A stretch of DNA of 64,000 nucleotides, taken from Pelagibius sp037652055. GTDB lineage: Bacteria; Pseudomonadota; Alphaproteobacteria; Kiloniellales; Kiloniellaceae. The stretch spans positions 1-64,000 of the forward strand of contig NZ_JBBKAH010000013.1 in assembly GCF_037652055.1 (NCBI RefSeq), read 5' to 3'. The notes below the pieces were generated by a model. It saw only the letters and a program-made list of their open reading frames with translations, was not told the DNA's origin and ran no database searches. How positions within the stretch are numbered: position 1 is the stretch's first letter; every line of letters starts with the position of its first letter. Shown here one piece after another: positions 18,222-26,765 of the stretch. A program made the position numbers and the translations under genes.

Positions 18222-18731
18222 ATGGACTTCGGTGCAGCGACGGAGATGTTCGCGATTCTCGGCTTTGCCGCTCTGCTGATTGCGGCGGCGGCGAGTGACT
18301 GGCGCAAGCTCCTTATTCCCAACCGCTACACGGTAGCGATAGTGGCTCTGTTTCCCGCTTACGTCATCGCGTCAGGCGGCGATGTCGCCTGGCAGGCTCA
18401 CCTCATCTGCGGAGCCACTGCGTTTGCCGCCGGCTTCCTGCTGTTCACGATGGGTTTCTTCGGCGGCGGTGACGTGAAGCTGTTCGCGGCGGTGACGCTG
18501 TGGGCCGGGCCGGCGCTTTTCATGCCGATGCTCGCCTACACCGTAGTGGCGGGCGCTCTGCTGGGCTGTGCGCTTTGGGTTCAGTACCGCTTTCGCCGCG
18601 ATAGCGTGCCTGCGGCGCTGAACTACGCGCTGTCGAACAACGTCGCCTTTTCCAAGTTACCGATGCCCTACGCGATTGCCATCGCAGCCGGCGGCCTGCA
18701 TGTGGCGCTGCGGCTCTTCGCAGGGATTTAA
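18222..18731 (+). CDS. cpaA: Prepilin peptidase CpaA/TadV
   Basis: This 169-residue A24-family aspartic peptidase has about five membrane segments. The two catalytic aspartates are D26 (AASDWRKLLIPN) and D84 in GGGDVKL, the family signature. It removes the leader from the Flp prepilin. It lacks the N-terminal methylase domain of PilD, as expected for the small CpaA type. It is the first gene after the flp terminator. Confidence 0.95.
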   Translation: MDFGAATEMFAILGFAALLIAAAASDWRKLLIPNRYTVAIVALFPAYVIASGGDVAWQAHLICGATAFAAGFLLFTMGFFGGGDVKLFAAVTLWAGPALFMPMLAYTVVAGALLGCALWVQYRFRRDSVPAALNYALSNNVAFSKLPMPYAIAIAAGGLHVALRLFAGI

Positions 18732-18733
18732 GG

Positions 18734-18838
18734 CATGTGCAGTACGCTGCTCTCTATCGTCGCCCACGCCTCAACTGCCGCCGGAGATTCCGGCATCGGC
18801 GCCTTCGCCGCTCATTGCGCCTGCGCCTCGGAGAACTG
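18734..18838 (+). CDS. Possible 34-residue peptide between cpaA and cpaB
   Basis: An ATG 2 bases after the cpaA stop, preceded by TTTAAGG, opens a 34-codon frame (MCSTLLSIVAHAS...) that closes 4 bases before the cpaB start. It contains three Cys and no charged membrane anchor. The tight fit is suggestive, but a frame of this length is common by chance in GC-rich DNA, and no family is recognised. Confidence 0.25.
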
Positions 18839-18842
18839 ATCG

Positions 18843-19748
18843 ATGTCTGCCAGAAACATCATTCTCATCATCGCCGCGCTGCTGATTACCGCCGGAACCA
18901 CCGTCGTTGCGCGCAACTGGATTTCCGCCCAGCGCGCCCAGCCGGTGGCAGCCGTCCAGGCGCCGCCGCCGCCTCAGGGCATCAAGGTGCTGGTCTCGAA
19001 GGTGCCTCTGCCCACAGGCTCCTTCATTCAGCCCGATCAGCTGCGCTGGCAGATCTGGCCGGACGACAACATTCCGGAGAACTATCTGACCGAAGAGGAA
19101 GCGACCCTCGAGAAGTACCAGGGCGCGGTGGTCCGCCGCGGCTTCACAGCCGGCGAACCGATCACCCCGACGCGCGTCATCGTGCCAGGGGAACGCGGCT
19201 TCCTTGCGGCCGTCATGCGTCCGGGTTTCCGAGCCATTGCGGTGCGCGTGAACGCCACCTCCGGCGTCAGCGGCCTCGTCTTCCCGGGCGACCGGATTGA
19301 CATCATTTTGACACATCAGATCACCGACCGGACCGGCCCGGACCCGATCGAGCGCCGGGCCAGCGAGACGGTTCTGGAGAACGTGCGCGTGCTGGCCATC
19401 GACCAGCTGGTCGACGAGAACGCCGAGAAGCCCAGCTATGCCGACAACTTCACCCTGGAAGTGACGCCCAAGCAGGCGGAGATGCTGAACGTCGTGCGGG
19501 AACTGGGGGGCCTCTCCATCAGCCTGCGCAGCCTGGCAAAGGACGATGAGGAACTGGAGCGCCTGACGGCGACCGCGCCTGACGGCGAGGAGCCGGAGCT
19601 GGAGAACACCGATCCGGAGCGCGGCGACACCTACACCTGGGATACGGAGGTGAGCCGCCTGGTGGGCCTGCGCTCGGGCCATAAGGGCGGCAATAAGAAG
19701 GTTGTTAACATTACCCGTGGTAATCAAGTCGAACAGCAGCGCTTCTAG
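18843..19748 (+). CDS. cpaB: Pilus assembly protein CpaB/RcpC
   Basis: This 301-residue protein has an N-terminal membrane anchor (about 5-24) and a SAF domain (about 45-110: GIKVLVSKVPLPTGSFIQPDQLRWQIWP, VVRRGFTAGEPITPTRVI) followed by the RcpC domain (FRAIAVRVNATSGVSGLVFPGDRIDIILT). It acts at the periplasmic side, linking the secretin to the inner-membrane machine. It lies immediately before cpaC. Confidence 0.95.
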   Translation: MSARNIILIIAALLITAGTTVVARNWISAQRAQPVAAVQAPPPPQGIKVLVSKVPLPTGSFIQPDQLRWQIWPDDNIPENYLTEEEATLEKYQGAVVRRGFTAGEPITPTRVIVPGERGFLAAVMRPGFRAIAVRVNATSGVSGLVFPGDRIDIILTHQITDRTGPDPIERRASETVLENVRVLAIDQLVDENAEKPSYADNFTLEVTPKQAEMLNVVRELGGLSISLRSLAKDDEELERLTATAPDGEEPELENTDPERGDTYTWDTEVSRLVGLRSGHKGGNKKVVNITRGNQVEQQRF

Positions 19749-21119
19749 ATGGGTACGGTTATGCGCGTGTTTTCAAGGATTTGGGTTGCCGCATTCATTG
19801 CGCTTGCGGTTTCCCTGACGGCCGGCGCGGCCCATGCCGCGCTGCAGGGCCGTGCTGTGCCCACCAATGGCGATCCCATCGGCATCGAACTCAACGAAGG
19901 CCAGCTGCTGCGGCTGGACCGCGGCATGGCGTCGGTCTTCATCGCCAACCCCGAAATCGCCGACGTGACGGCGAAGTCCGATCGCCTGCTGTATCTGTTC
20001 GGCCGCAAGGTCGGCACGACCACCCTCTTCGCGCTCGACGCCAACGACAACCTCATCGCCAACGTCACGGTGACGGTGAGCCACAGTCTGGCCCGCCTGC
20101 AGGGCGCCTTGGACGACCTGCTGCCGGATGGCCAGATCATCGCCTCCTCGGTGGACGGCGCCATCATTCTGACCGGAGCGGTCGCCAGCGCGACCGAGGC
20201 CGAGAACGCCCGCCGGCTGGCCACCCGCTTCATGGGGGACGGCGGCGAGGTCATCAACCGGCTCATGGTCACCGCGCCAAACCAGGTGAACCTGCGTGTC
20301 CGCTTCGCCGAGGTGTCCCGCGAGATCACCAACCAGTTCGGCTTCAACTGGTCTGCCTTCGTCGACGGCGGTATCCAGTTCGGCGCGGCGTCCCTGCTGC
20401 CCACAGCCGGCATCAACCAGATCGCCGCCGCCGGTGTCTTCGGCGACGGATCCTTCGAGGTGCTGATCGACGCCCTGGCCGAGGACGACCTGATCACCAT
20501 CCTCGCCGAGCCGAACCTGACCGCGCTGTCCGGCGAAACGGCAAGCTTCCTGGCCGGTGGCGAGTTTCCCATCCCGGTGGCCGAGGACGAAGACACCATT
20601 ACCGTCGAATTCAAGGAGTTCGGTGTCAGCCTCGCCTTCACGCCGGTCATCATCGGCCGCAATCGCATTTCGATGCGCGTCCGCCCGGAAGTCAGCCAGC
20701 TCTCCGCCGCCGTTCAGATCCTCGCCGGCGGCCTGTCGGTCCCTTCCCTGACCACAAGACGCGCCGAAACCACGGTGGAGCTGGCCTCCGGCCAGAGCTT
20801 CGCGATCGCCGGTCTCATCCAGGACAGCACCCGTCAGGAACACCGCAAGGTTCCCGGCCTCGGCGACCTGCCCATCTTGGGCGCCCTGTTCCAGAGCGAC
20901 CGTTTCGAGCGCAACGAAACCGAACTGGTGATCATCGTCACGCCCTACGTCGTGCAGCCGGTCGACGCCGATCAGCTGCGCACGCCGCTGGAGCCCTATC
21001 GCGCGCCGCCGCTGGCCTCGAACGCCGACGAAGGAACGTCTCAGACCGTGCCGGTGAACCCCGCCCAGGCGACCAATCTCGGCGGCGCCCAAACCAACAC
21101 CGGATTCATTCTGGACTAG
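19749..21119 (+). CDS. cpaC: Outer-membrane secretin CpaC/RcpA
   Basis: This 456-residue protein has a signal peptide ending AAHA (about residue 29), the T2SS/pilus N-domain (GIELNEGQLLRLDRGMASVFIANPEIADV), a BON-like segment (about 110-165) and the secretin domain with the conserved end VPGLGDLPILGALFQSDRFERNETELVIIVTPYVV. It forms the outer-membrane pore for the Flp pilus. ATG 19749 directly follows the cpaB stop; ATG 19761 is an alternative. Confidence 0.95.
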   Translation: MGTVMRVFSRIWVAAFIALAVSLTAGAAHAALQGRAVPTNGDPIGIELNEGQLLRLDRGMASVFIANPEIADVTAKSDRLLYLFGRKVGTTTLFALDANDNLIANVTVTVSHSLARLQGALDDLLPDGQIIASSVDGAIILTGAVASATEAENARRLATRFMGDGGEVINRLMVTAPNQVNLRVRFAEVSREITNQFGFNWSAFVDGGIQFGAASLLPTAGINQIAAAGVFGDGSFEVLIDALAEDDLITILAEPNLTALSGETASFLAGGEFPIPVAEDEDTITVEFKEFGVSLAFTPVIIGRNRISMRVRPEVSQLSAAVQILAGGLSVPSLTTRRAETTVELASGQSFAIAGLIQDSTRQEHRKVPGLGDLPILGALFQSDRFERNETELVIIVTPYVVQPVDADQLRTPLEPYRAPPLASNADEGTSQTVPVNPAQATNLGGAQTNTGFILD

Positions 21120-21131
21120 GAAACGACTGCG

Positions 21132-21860
21132 ATGCTGCGTCAAATGCGAACGAAGCTGGCCGCTGCCTTGTGTGTCTCCCTGGCCGCCGCCGCCTGCGCC
21201 GGCGATCCCGACCGCAGCCCGGAAACCCAGGCCGCCGCGGACGTCATCAACGTCGTCTTCCATCACGGCAAATGGCGTCAGGTCCCGGCTACGCCGGAGA
21301 ATCACGCCGAAGCCATCGTCTTCGAGCAGCGCGTGGCCTTTGCCGCCGATACCGCCTTGCTGGACCGCAGCGCACGCCAGGCGATCGACCGCCTGCTGAC
21401 CGAAGCCGATCCTGCCCCCGGCAGCCTGATCCGCCTCAGCGTCGCCGGCAGCCAGGACGACACCGCCACCTTTGACCGGATGACGCTGCAGCGTCTGGAA
21501 AGCATCCGCTCCGCCCTGGTCAACAGGGGCTATGAGAGCGCCCTGGCGGACAGCAGCGTCGCCCGCGTCGCCGCCCTCCAGCCGCACGAGATCGGCCTCA
21601 CCGTCGCCAAGATGGTCGCCGTGCTGCCGGACTGCGACCAGGAGCAGCCGCTGGAGCCCGATCCGCCCGTCTATGAGCGCAGCTTCGGCTGCAGCACGGC
21701 CTATAACCTGGGCGTCATGATCGCCGACCCGGCCGATCTCGCGCGCGGCCGCACCCTCGACCCCGCCGATGCCGAACGCTCGGGCGTTTCGGTGCAACGC
21801 TACCGCGTCGACGATCCCATTCTCGAAGATATCCTTCAAGAGGACACCAAGTCCCAATGA
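21132..21860 (+). CDS. cpaD: Pilus assembly lipoprotein CpaD
   Basis: These 242 residues begin with a lipoprotein signal whose lipobox ends at C22 (LAAAAC). The CpaD domain follows, with RLSVAGSQDD and the closing FGCSTAYNLGVMIADPADLARGR near the C-terminus, which is the family hallmark. CpaD is thought to help place or stabilise the CpaC secretin. Its stop overlaps the cpaE start (ATGA). Confidence 0.93.
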   Translation: MLRQMRTKLAAALCVSLAAAACAGDPDRSPETQAAADVINVVFHHGKWRQVPATPENHAEAIVFEQRVAFAADTALLDRSARQAIDRLLTEADPAPGSLIRLSVAGSQDDTATFDRMTLQRLESIRSALVNRGYESALADSSVARVAALQPHEIGLTVAKMVAVLPDCDQEQPLEPDPPVYERSFGCSTAYNLGVMIADPADLARGRTLDPADAERSGVSVQRYRVDDPILEDILQEDTKSQ

Positions 21861-23134
21861 GCGTAGCGGATCGTATCCTGGCGCAGAACCCGGCAACATC
21901 CGTCGCGGCTGAATGCGTCGCCTTCGTCGGCGACAACCAGACCCACTCGGTCGTCGCCTCCGTTCTGAAGGAGTATTTCGCCGAACCGCTGGTGCGCGAC
22001 GGCGGAACCAATCAGGCGATCGAGTATCTCGGCAGCACTCCGGCGCCGTCCGTGCTCATCGTCGACGTGTCGGAGGCGGCTTCGCCGCAGACCGCCATGC
22101 TTTCGCTGAGCGCCGCGGTCCCTGAGAAGACGAAGGTTATCGGCATCGGCTCGATCAACGACATCTCGGTCTACCGTGAGATCGTTGATTCGGGCGCCTG
22201 CGACTATCTGGTCAAGCCGGTCACCGAGAAGGCGCTGGCCTCGGCGCTGAATCGCACCGAAGAATCGACCCAGCCGCATGTCGTCGAAAGCACTCCGGAA
22301 CAGAAGACCCGCATTGCGGTGATCGGCTCGCGCGGCGGCGTCGGTGCCAGCACCCTGGCCGTCAACCTTGCCTGGATTCTGGCCGAAGAGCGCAAGTACA
22401 AGACAGCGCTCATCGACCTCGATCTGGAGTTCGGCACCATCGCGCTGTCTCTCGACCTGGAGCCGACGCGCGGCCTGCGCGAGGCCCTGGAGAACCCGGC
22501 ACGCGTCGACGGCCTGTTCATCGCCAGCGCCACCGCCAAGCTGACCGACAACCTGTCGATCATGGCCACCGAGGAGAATCTGACGGCGGAAGCTCAGTTC
22601 AATCCGAATGCCGTAGACGCGCTCTTCGAGGCGCTGGGCCGGATCAACGACGCCATCGTTATCGACGTCCCGCGCTCGTCATACGCCGTGCGCCGACGGG
22701 TTTTCGAGGCCGCCAGCGAAATCATCCTGGTCACCGAATTGAACCTCTCCGGCCTGCGCGACTCGCTCCGGCTGCTGCAGGGCGTCAGGGAAGTTGCGCC
22801 CGATACGCCGGTACGGATCGTCGCCAACCGCGCAGCCGGCCCGAAGCAGGCCATGCAGCTGCGCGACTTCCAGAAGGCCCTTGAGCACAAGGTCGACCTG
22901 CAACTGCCCGACGAGCCGAAGGTCTTCAACGCAGCCGCCAACACCGGCAAGCCGCTGGCCCAGTCCCATGCCCGCGCCAAGGTCTGCAAGGCCCTGCGCA
23001 AGCTGGCCGGCGAAATCCAGATGCCGGAAAAGAAGACGGCCACACAGCTGCAGACCAAGGGCAAGGCCGCGGCCAAGGGCAAGAGCAATCAGAAGAAGCC
23101 GTCGGGCCTGAGCGGCCTCTTTAAGCGGAGCTGA
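21857..23134 (+). CDS. cpaE: CpaE/TadZ, pilus localisation ATPase
   Basis: The 425-residue protein has an N-terminal receiver-like domain without a clear phospho-acceptor set (about 15-130) and a MinD/ParA-type ATPase domain (about 150-385) with the deviant Walker A SRGGVGAST and LIDLDLEFG. CpaE/TadZ places the pilus machine, often at a cell pole. The last 45 residues are a Lys/Gln/Ala-rich tail (KKTATQLQTKGKAAAKGKSN) that looks disordered and is unusual. Confidence 0.93.
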   Translation: MSVADRILAQNPATSVAAECVAFVGDNQTHSVVASVLKEYFAEPLVRDGGTNQAIEYLGSTPAPSVLIVDVSEAASPQTAMLSLSAAVPEKTKVIGIGSINDISVYREIVDSGACDYLVKPVTEKALASALNRTEESTQPHVVESTPEQKTRIAVIGSRGGVGASTLAVNLAWILAEERKYKTALIDLDLEFGTIALSLDLEPTRGLREALENPARVDGLFIASATAKLTDNLSIMATEENLTAEAQFNPNAVDALFEALGRINDAIVIDVPRSSYAVRRRVFEAASEIILVTELNLSGLRDSLRLLQGVREVAPDTPVRIVANRAAGPKQAMQLRDFQKALEHKVDLQLPDEPKVFNAAANTGKPLAQSHARAKVCKALRKLAGEIQMPEKKTATQLQTKGKAAAKGKSNQKKPSGLSGLFKRS

Positions 23135-23139
23135 CGGTC

Positions 23140-24783
23140 GTGGCGGGGGTTGTCATCGACGGTCCGTCCAACGGTCCCAGCGAGCAGGCCATCTCGGACG
23201 AGAGTCTGGAGGCCTACCGCCGTCAGCTGCAGCCCAAGGTTCTCGCCCTCTTCGGCGACGACGATCTCTCGAGCATCCCGCGGCCCGAACTCGCTCTGCG
23301 GATCGGCAATCTGCTGAGCTACGAAGTCGAACGTAGCGGCACCAAGCTAGGACTGCTGCAGCGGCGCAAGCTCGTCGCCGGCCTGATCGACTGGTTGCTG
23401 CAATGCAGCGCCATGCAGCCGGACGAACGCAACGAGCTCTTTGCCGTCGCCGAAATGCCGGAAGCCCGGCCCGGCGCGGTGACGCCGCCCGAAGGACATC
23501 CCAAGGGTAAGGCAACATCCCATTCACCGGTCGTCTCGGCCGCCAAGAACAAAGTCCATCCGCTGGTGATGGAACGCCTGGACGTCTCTGCGGCATCGCA
23601 GCTGCCGCGCGACGACCTGACGCGTCAGATCGGCGAAATCGTCCGCGAAATCGTTCTCGACGAGAAGCTCAACCTCAACGCCCCCGAACAGCAGGCGATC
23701 GTCGACATCATGCTCGACGACATGCTGGGCCTGGGTCCGCTGGAGCCGTTGCTGGCCGACGAGGCGATCACCGACATCATGGTCAACGGGCCGAAGCAGG
23801 TCTATGTCGAGCGCCGCGGCAAGCTGGAGCTGACCGACGTCACTTTCCAGAATGACGAACACGTGCTGAACATCGCCCGGCGCATCGTCTCCCAGATCGG
23901 CCGCCGTGTCGACGAGACAACGCCGCTGGTCGACGCACGCCTGATGGACGGCAGCCGCGTCAATATCATCATTCCGCCTCTCGCCATCGACGGCCCCTCC
24001 ATCTCGATCCGCAAGTTCTCAAAGAAGGGCATCACGCTGGACGTGATGATGCGGCAGAACAACATTTCCCAGGCGATGGCGACAGTGATGAAGATCGCCG
24101 CGCGCAGCCGGCTCAACATCCTCATTTCCGGCGGCACAGGCTCGGGCAAAACGACCCTGCTGAACGCGATGTCGCAACTGATCGATCCGGGCGAGCGCAT
24201 CGTGACCATCGAGGACGCCGCCGAGCTGCAGCTGCAGCAGCCGCATGTGGTGCGCCTCGAGACCCGGCCGCCGAACCTGGAAGGCAGCGGCGAGATCACC
24301 ATGCGCGACCTGGTGAAGAACTCACTGCGTATGCGCCCTGATCGAATCATCCTGGGCGAGGTCCGCGGGTCCGAGGCGGTCGACATGCTGCAGGCCATGA
24401 ATACGGGCCACGACGGCTCCCTCGGTACGCTCCACGCCAACCGGCCGCGCGAGGCGCTGACCCGCCTCGAGAACATGATCGGCCTGGCTGGCATCAATCT
24501 GCCGGCAAAGGCGGTGCGCACCCAGATCGCATCGGCTGTCGACATGATCGTCCAGATCTCCCGCATGCGTGACGGTATGCGCCGCGTTACCCATATCGAG
24601 GAGATTGTCGGTATGGAAGGCGAGATCATCACCACTCAGAGCCTCTTCACCTACGAGTTCCAGGGCGAAGGCAAGGACGGCATGCTGCTCGGCAACTTTA
24701 AGTCGTCCGGCCTGCGCCCGCACTTCGCACCCAAGGCGGCCTATTTCAGCCTGGACAAGCCGTTGCTGGAGGCCATGGGATGA
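23140..24783 (+). CDS. cpaF: Secretion/pilus ATPase CpaF/TadA with an extra N-terminal domain
   Basis: This 547-residue protein starts at a GTG. The motor domain has Walker A GGTGSGKTT (331-339), the Asp box TIEDAAELQLQQPHVVRLETRP, Walker B-like RPDRIILGEVRG and the His box TGHDGSLGTLHAN. It hydrolyses ATP to extend (and possibly retract) the Flp pilus. Residues 31-92 resemble residues 140-201, the usual N-terminal three-helix domain, so that domain appears to be present twice, separated by a Pro/Gly-rich linker. Confidence 0.95.
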   Translation: MAGVVIDGPSNGPSEQAISDESLEAYRRQLQPKVLALFGDDDLSSIPRPELALRIGNLLSYEVERSGTKLGLLQRRKLVAGLIDWLLQCSAMQPDERNELFAVAEMPEARPGAVTPPEGHPKGKATSHSPVVSAAKNKVHPLVMERLDVSAASQLPRDDLTRQIGEIVREIVLDEKLNLNAPEQQAIVDIMLDDMLGLGPLEPLLADEAITDIMVNGPKQVYVERRGKLELTDVTFQNDEHVLNIARRIVSQIGRRVDETTPLVDARLMDGSRVNIIIPPLAIDGPSISIRKFSKKGITLDVMMRQNNISQAMATVMKIAARSRLNILISGGTGSGKTTLLNAMSQLIDPGERIVTIEDAAELQLQQPHVVRLETRPPNLEGSGEITMRDLVKNSLRMRPDRIILGEVRGSEAVDMLQAMNTGHDGSLGTLHANRPREALTRLENMIGLAGINLPAKAVRTQIASAVDMIVQISRMRDGMRRVTHIEEIVGMEGEIITTQSLFTYEFQGEGKDGMLLGNFKSSGLRPHFAPKAAYFSLDKPLLEAMG

Positions 24784-25790
24784 GTGGCGGCTTTCCGTTG
24801 ACGCTCGGCGCAACCCAGATCGAGTGGCTGCTGATCGCGCTGCCCACCCTCGGCATGCTGGTGCTCTTCATGCTGCTCTTCGGCGGCAGCCCGGTAGAAA
24901 AGCAGACGCGCCGGCGCATCGACCGCATAAGGCGAACCAATGCGCCAGCGCTGACGCCGCAGCAGGCCGTGTCGATCCGCCGGGCCGACAATGAAAGCGG
25001 CATCGCAGTGCTCGACAGCCTGGTCCGGCACCTGGTGCCCCGCCCCGAGCTGCTGCGCCTGCGCCTGTCCAGTGCCGGGCTCAAGACGACGCTTGCGAAG
25101 TACGTGCTGATTTCGTTTCTGCTGGGCTTGACCACTTTCGGGCTTCTGATGTTCCTGAAGCTGGTCGTTCCGCTCGTTGCCGTGCTGACGGCGCTGGGTA
25201 CCGCCATCATGCTTCCGCACCTGATCGTCGGCTTCATGGTGGCCCGGCGCCGCAACAAGTTCGTCGCCCACTTTCCCGAGGCGATAGACCTGATGGTGCG
25301 CGGACTGCGCTCCGGTTTGCCGATCACCGAGTCGATCCGTACCGCGGGCGCGGAGATCGTCGACCCCGTGGGCATCGAACTGCGCCACGTCACCGATTCC
25401 GTGCGTCTCGGCGCCAAGCTGGATGAGGCGCTTTGGGACTGCTCCCGGCGCATCAACATTCAGGAGTTCAACTTCTTCACCGTCGCGCTCTCGATCCAAT
25501 CCGAGACGGGCGGCAACCTCGCCGAGACCCTCTCCAACCTGTCCGACGTGCTGCGCCGCCGGCGCCAGCTCAAGCTCAAGATCAAGGCGCTTTCTTCCGA
25601 AGCCAAGGCCAGCGCCTACATCATCGGCTCGCTGCCCTTCGTGATGGCCATCCTGATCTATCTCGTCAACGCGGACTATATTGACGATCTGTGGTACGAC
25701 CCGCGCGGGCCTTTCCTGGTGGGGCTCGGCTTCCTCAGTTTCGCCATGGGCATCGGCGTCATGTACAAGATGGTGAAGTTCGAGATATGA
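24780..25790 (+). CDS. tadB: Tad pilus inner-membrane platform protein TadB
   Basis: This 336-residue protein has an N-terminal membrane segment, two central ones (about 103-148), a T2SSF cytoplasmic domain (HFPEAIDLMVRGLRSGLPITESIRTAGAEI, ETGGNLAETLSNLSDVLRRR) and one or two C-terminal segments. It forms the inner-membrane platform with TadC. Start and stop both overlap its neighbours (ATGA), indicating coupled translation with cpaF and tadC. Confidence 0.93.
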   Translation: MSGGFPLTLGATQIEWLLIALPTLGMLVLFMLLFGGSPVEKQTRRRIDRIRRTNAPALTPQQAVSIRRADNESGIAVLDSLVRHLVPRPELLRLRLSSAGLKTTLAKYVLISFLLGLTTFGLLMFLKLVVPLVAVLTALGTAIMLPHLIVGFMVARRRNKFVAHFPEAIDLMVRGLRSGLPITESIRTAGAEIVDPVGIELRHVTDSVRLGAKLDEALWDCSRRINIQEFNFFTVALSIQSETGGNLAETLSNLSDVLRRRRQLKLKIKALSSEAKASAYIIGSLPFVMAILIYLVNADYIDDLWYDPRGPFLVGLGFLSFAMGIGVMYKMVKFEI

Positions 25791-26761
25791 CCTTCGCCGA
25801 CCTTCTACCCGACGGCATGACCGTCGAAGAGCTCCTGATCGCCATGTCGTCGATCTCGGTGCTCGTCAGCGTCCTGGCCGTCTGGTATACTTTCCTGCAT
25901 CGTGACGCGACGGCGCAGCGCGCGCGCATGATCGCGTCACAGCGCCGCGACATGCGCAGCACCGTGATGGGGCCGCGCCGCCGCGAGGCACACCAGCCCA
26001 GCATGACCATCATGCGCAGCGTCGTCGAGATGCTGAAGGTGCTGCGCAGCGCACAGGCCAACAAGGTCAGCCTCAAGCTGATGCGGGCGGGCTGGCGCAG
26101 CAAGGACGCGCTGGTGCGCTTCTTCTTCGCCAAGTTTGCCCTCCCCTTCATTTTCGGCGGCATCGCCGTCCTCATGCTCTACGTCCTCGACGCTTATGCC
26201 ATGACGGAAACGTCGAAGGCCATTTGGGCGCTGGGTGCCACGCTCGGTGGTGCCTACCTTCCCGACATCCTGGTCTACAACGCCGCGACCAAGCGGCGCG
26301 AAGCGATCCGGAAGTGCCTGCCGGACGCGCTGGACCTGATGGTGATCTGCGCGGAGGCGGGCCTCAGCCTCGATGCCACGCTGCTGCGGGTCGCCGACGA
26401 AATGCAGAAAACGGCGCCGGAACTGTCGGACGAGTTCAGCCTGACCGGCCTTGAGCTCGGGTTCCTGCCGGACCGCCGCACTGCGATGCAGAATCTTGCC
26501 AAACGCACGGACCTGACGGTGTTGCGGGGCATGGTCGGCACCTTGCTGCAGGCCGAGCGCTACGGCACGCCGCTGGCGCAGTCTCTGCGTGTTCTGTCCG
26601 CCGAGTCCCGCGAGGAACGCGCTATGAAGGCGGAAGAAAAAGCAGCCCGGCTGCCGGCGCTGCTGACCGTGCCGATGATCGTCTTCATCCTGCCGCCGCT
26701 CTTTATCGTGCTGATCGGCCCTGCGATCCTGCGCACGATCGACGCACTCAGCAAGATGTAA
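25787..26761 (+). CDS. tadC: Tad pilus inner-membrane platform protein TadC
   Basis: This 324-residue T2SSF-domain protein contains CLPDALDLMVICAEAGLSLDATLLRVADEM and LLQAERYGTPLAQSLRVLSAESREERAMKAEEKAARLPALLTVPM, the typical TadC core, with terminal membrane segments. It partners TadB. The locus stops here: no tadD, TadE/F pseudopilin or tadG gene follows. It is convergent with cls, only 4 bases apart. Confidence 0.93.
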   Translation: MTFADLLPDGMTVEELLIAMSSISVLVSVLAVWYTFLHRDATAQRARMIASQRRDMRSTVMGPRRREAHQPSMTIMRSVVEMLKVLRSAQANKVSLKLMRAGWRSKDALVRFFFAKFALPFIFGGIAVLMLYVLDAYAMTETSKAIWALGATLGGAYLPDILVYNAATKRREAIRKCLPDALDLMVICAEAGLSLDATLLRVADEMQKTAPELSDEFSLTGLELGFLPDRRTAMQNLAKRTDLTVLRGMVGTLLQAERYGTPLAQSLRVLSAESREERAMKAEEKAARLPALLTVPMIVFILPPLFIVLIGPAILRTIDALSKM

Positions 26762-26765
26762 CGGG

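Noticed and set aside
19773..21899. 708-codon minus-strand frame across cpaC-cpaD
   Set aside because: Composition (Gly, Gln, Arg, Asp-rich, no hydrophobic core) marks it as antisense of the secretin; similar long shadow frames occur at 10708-12660 and 41386-43161.
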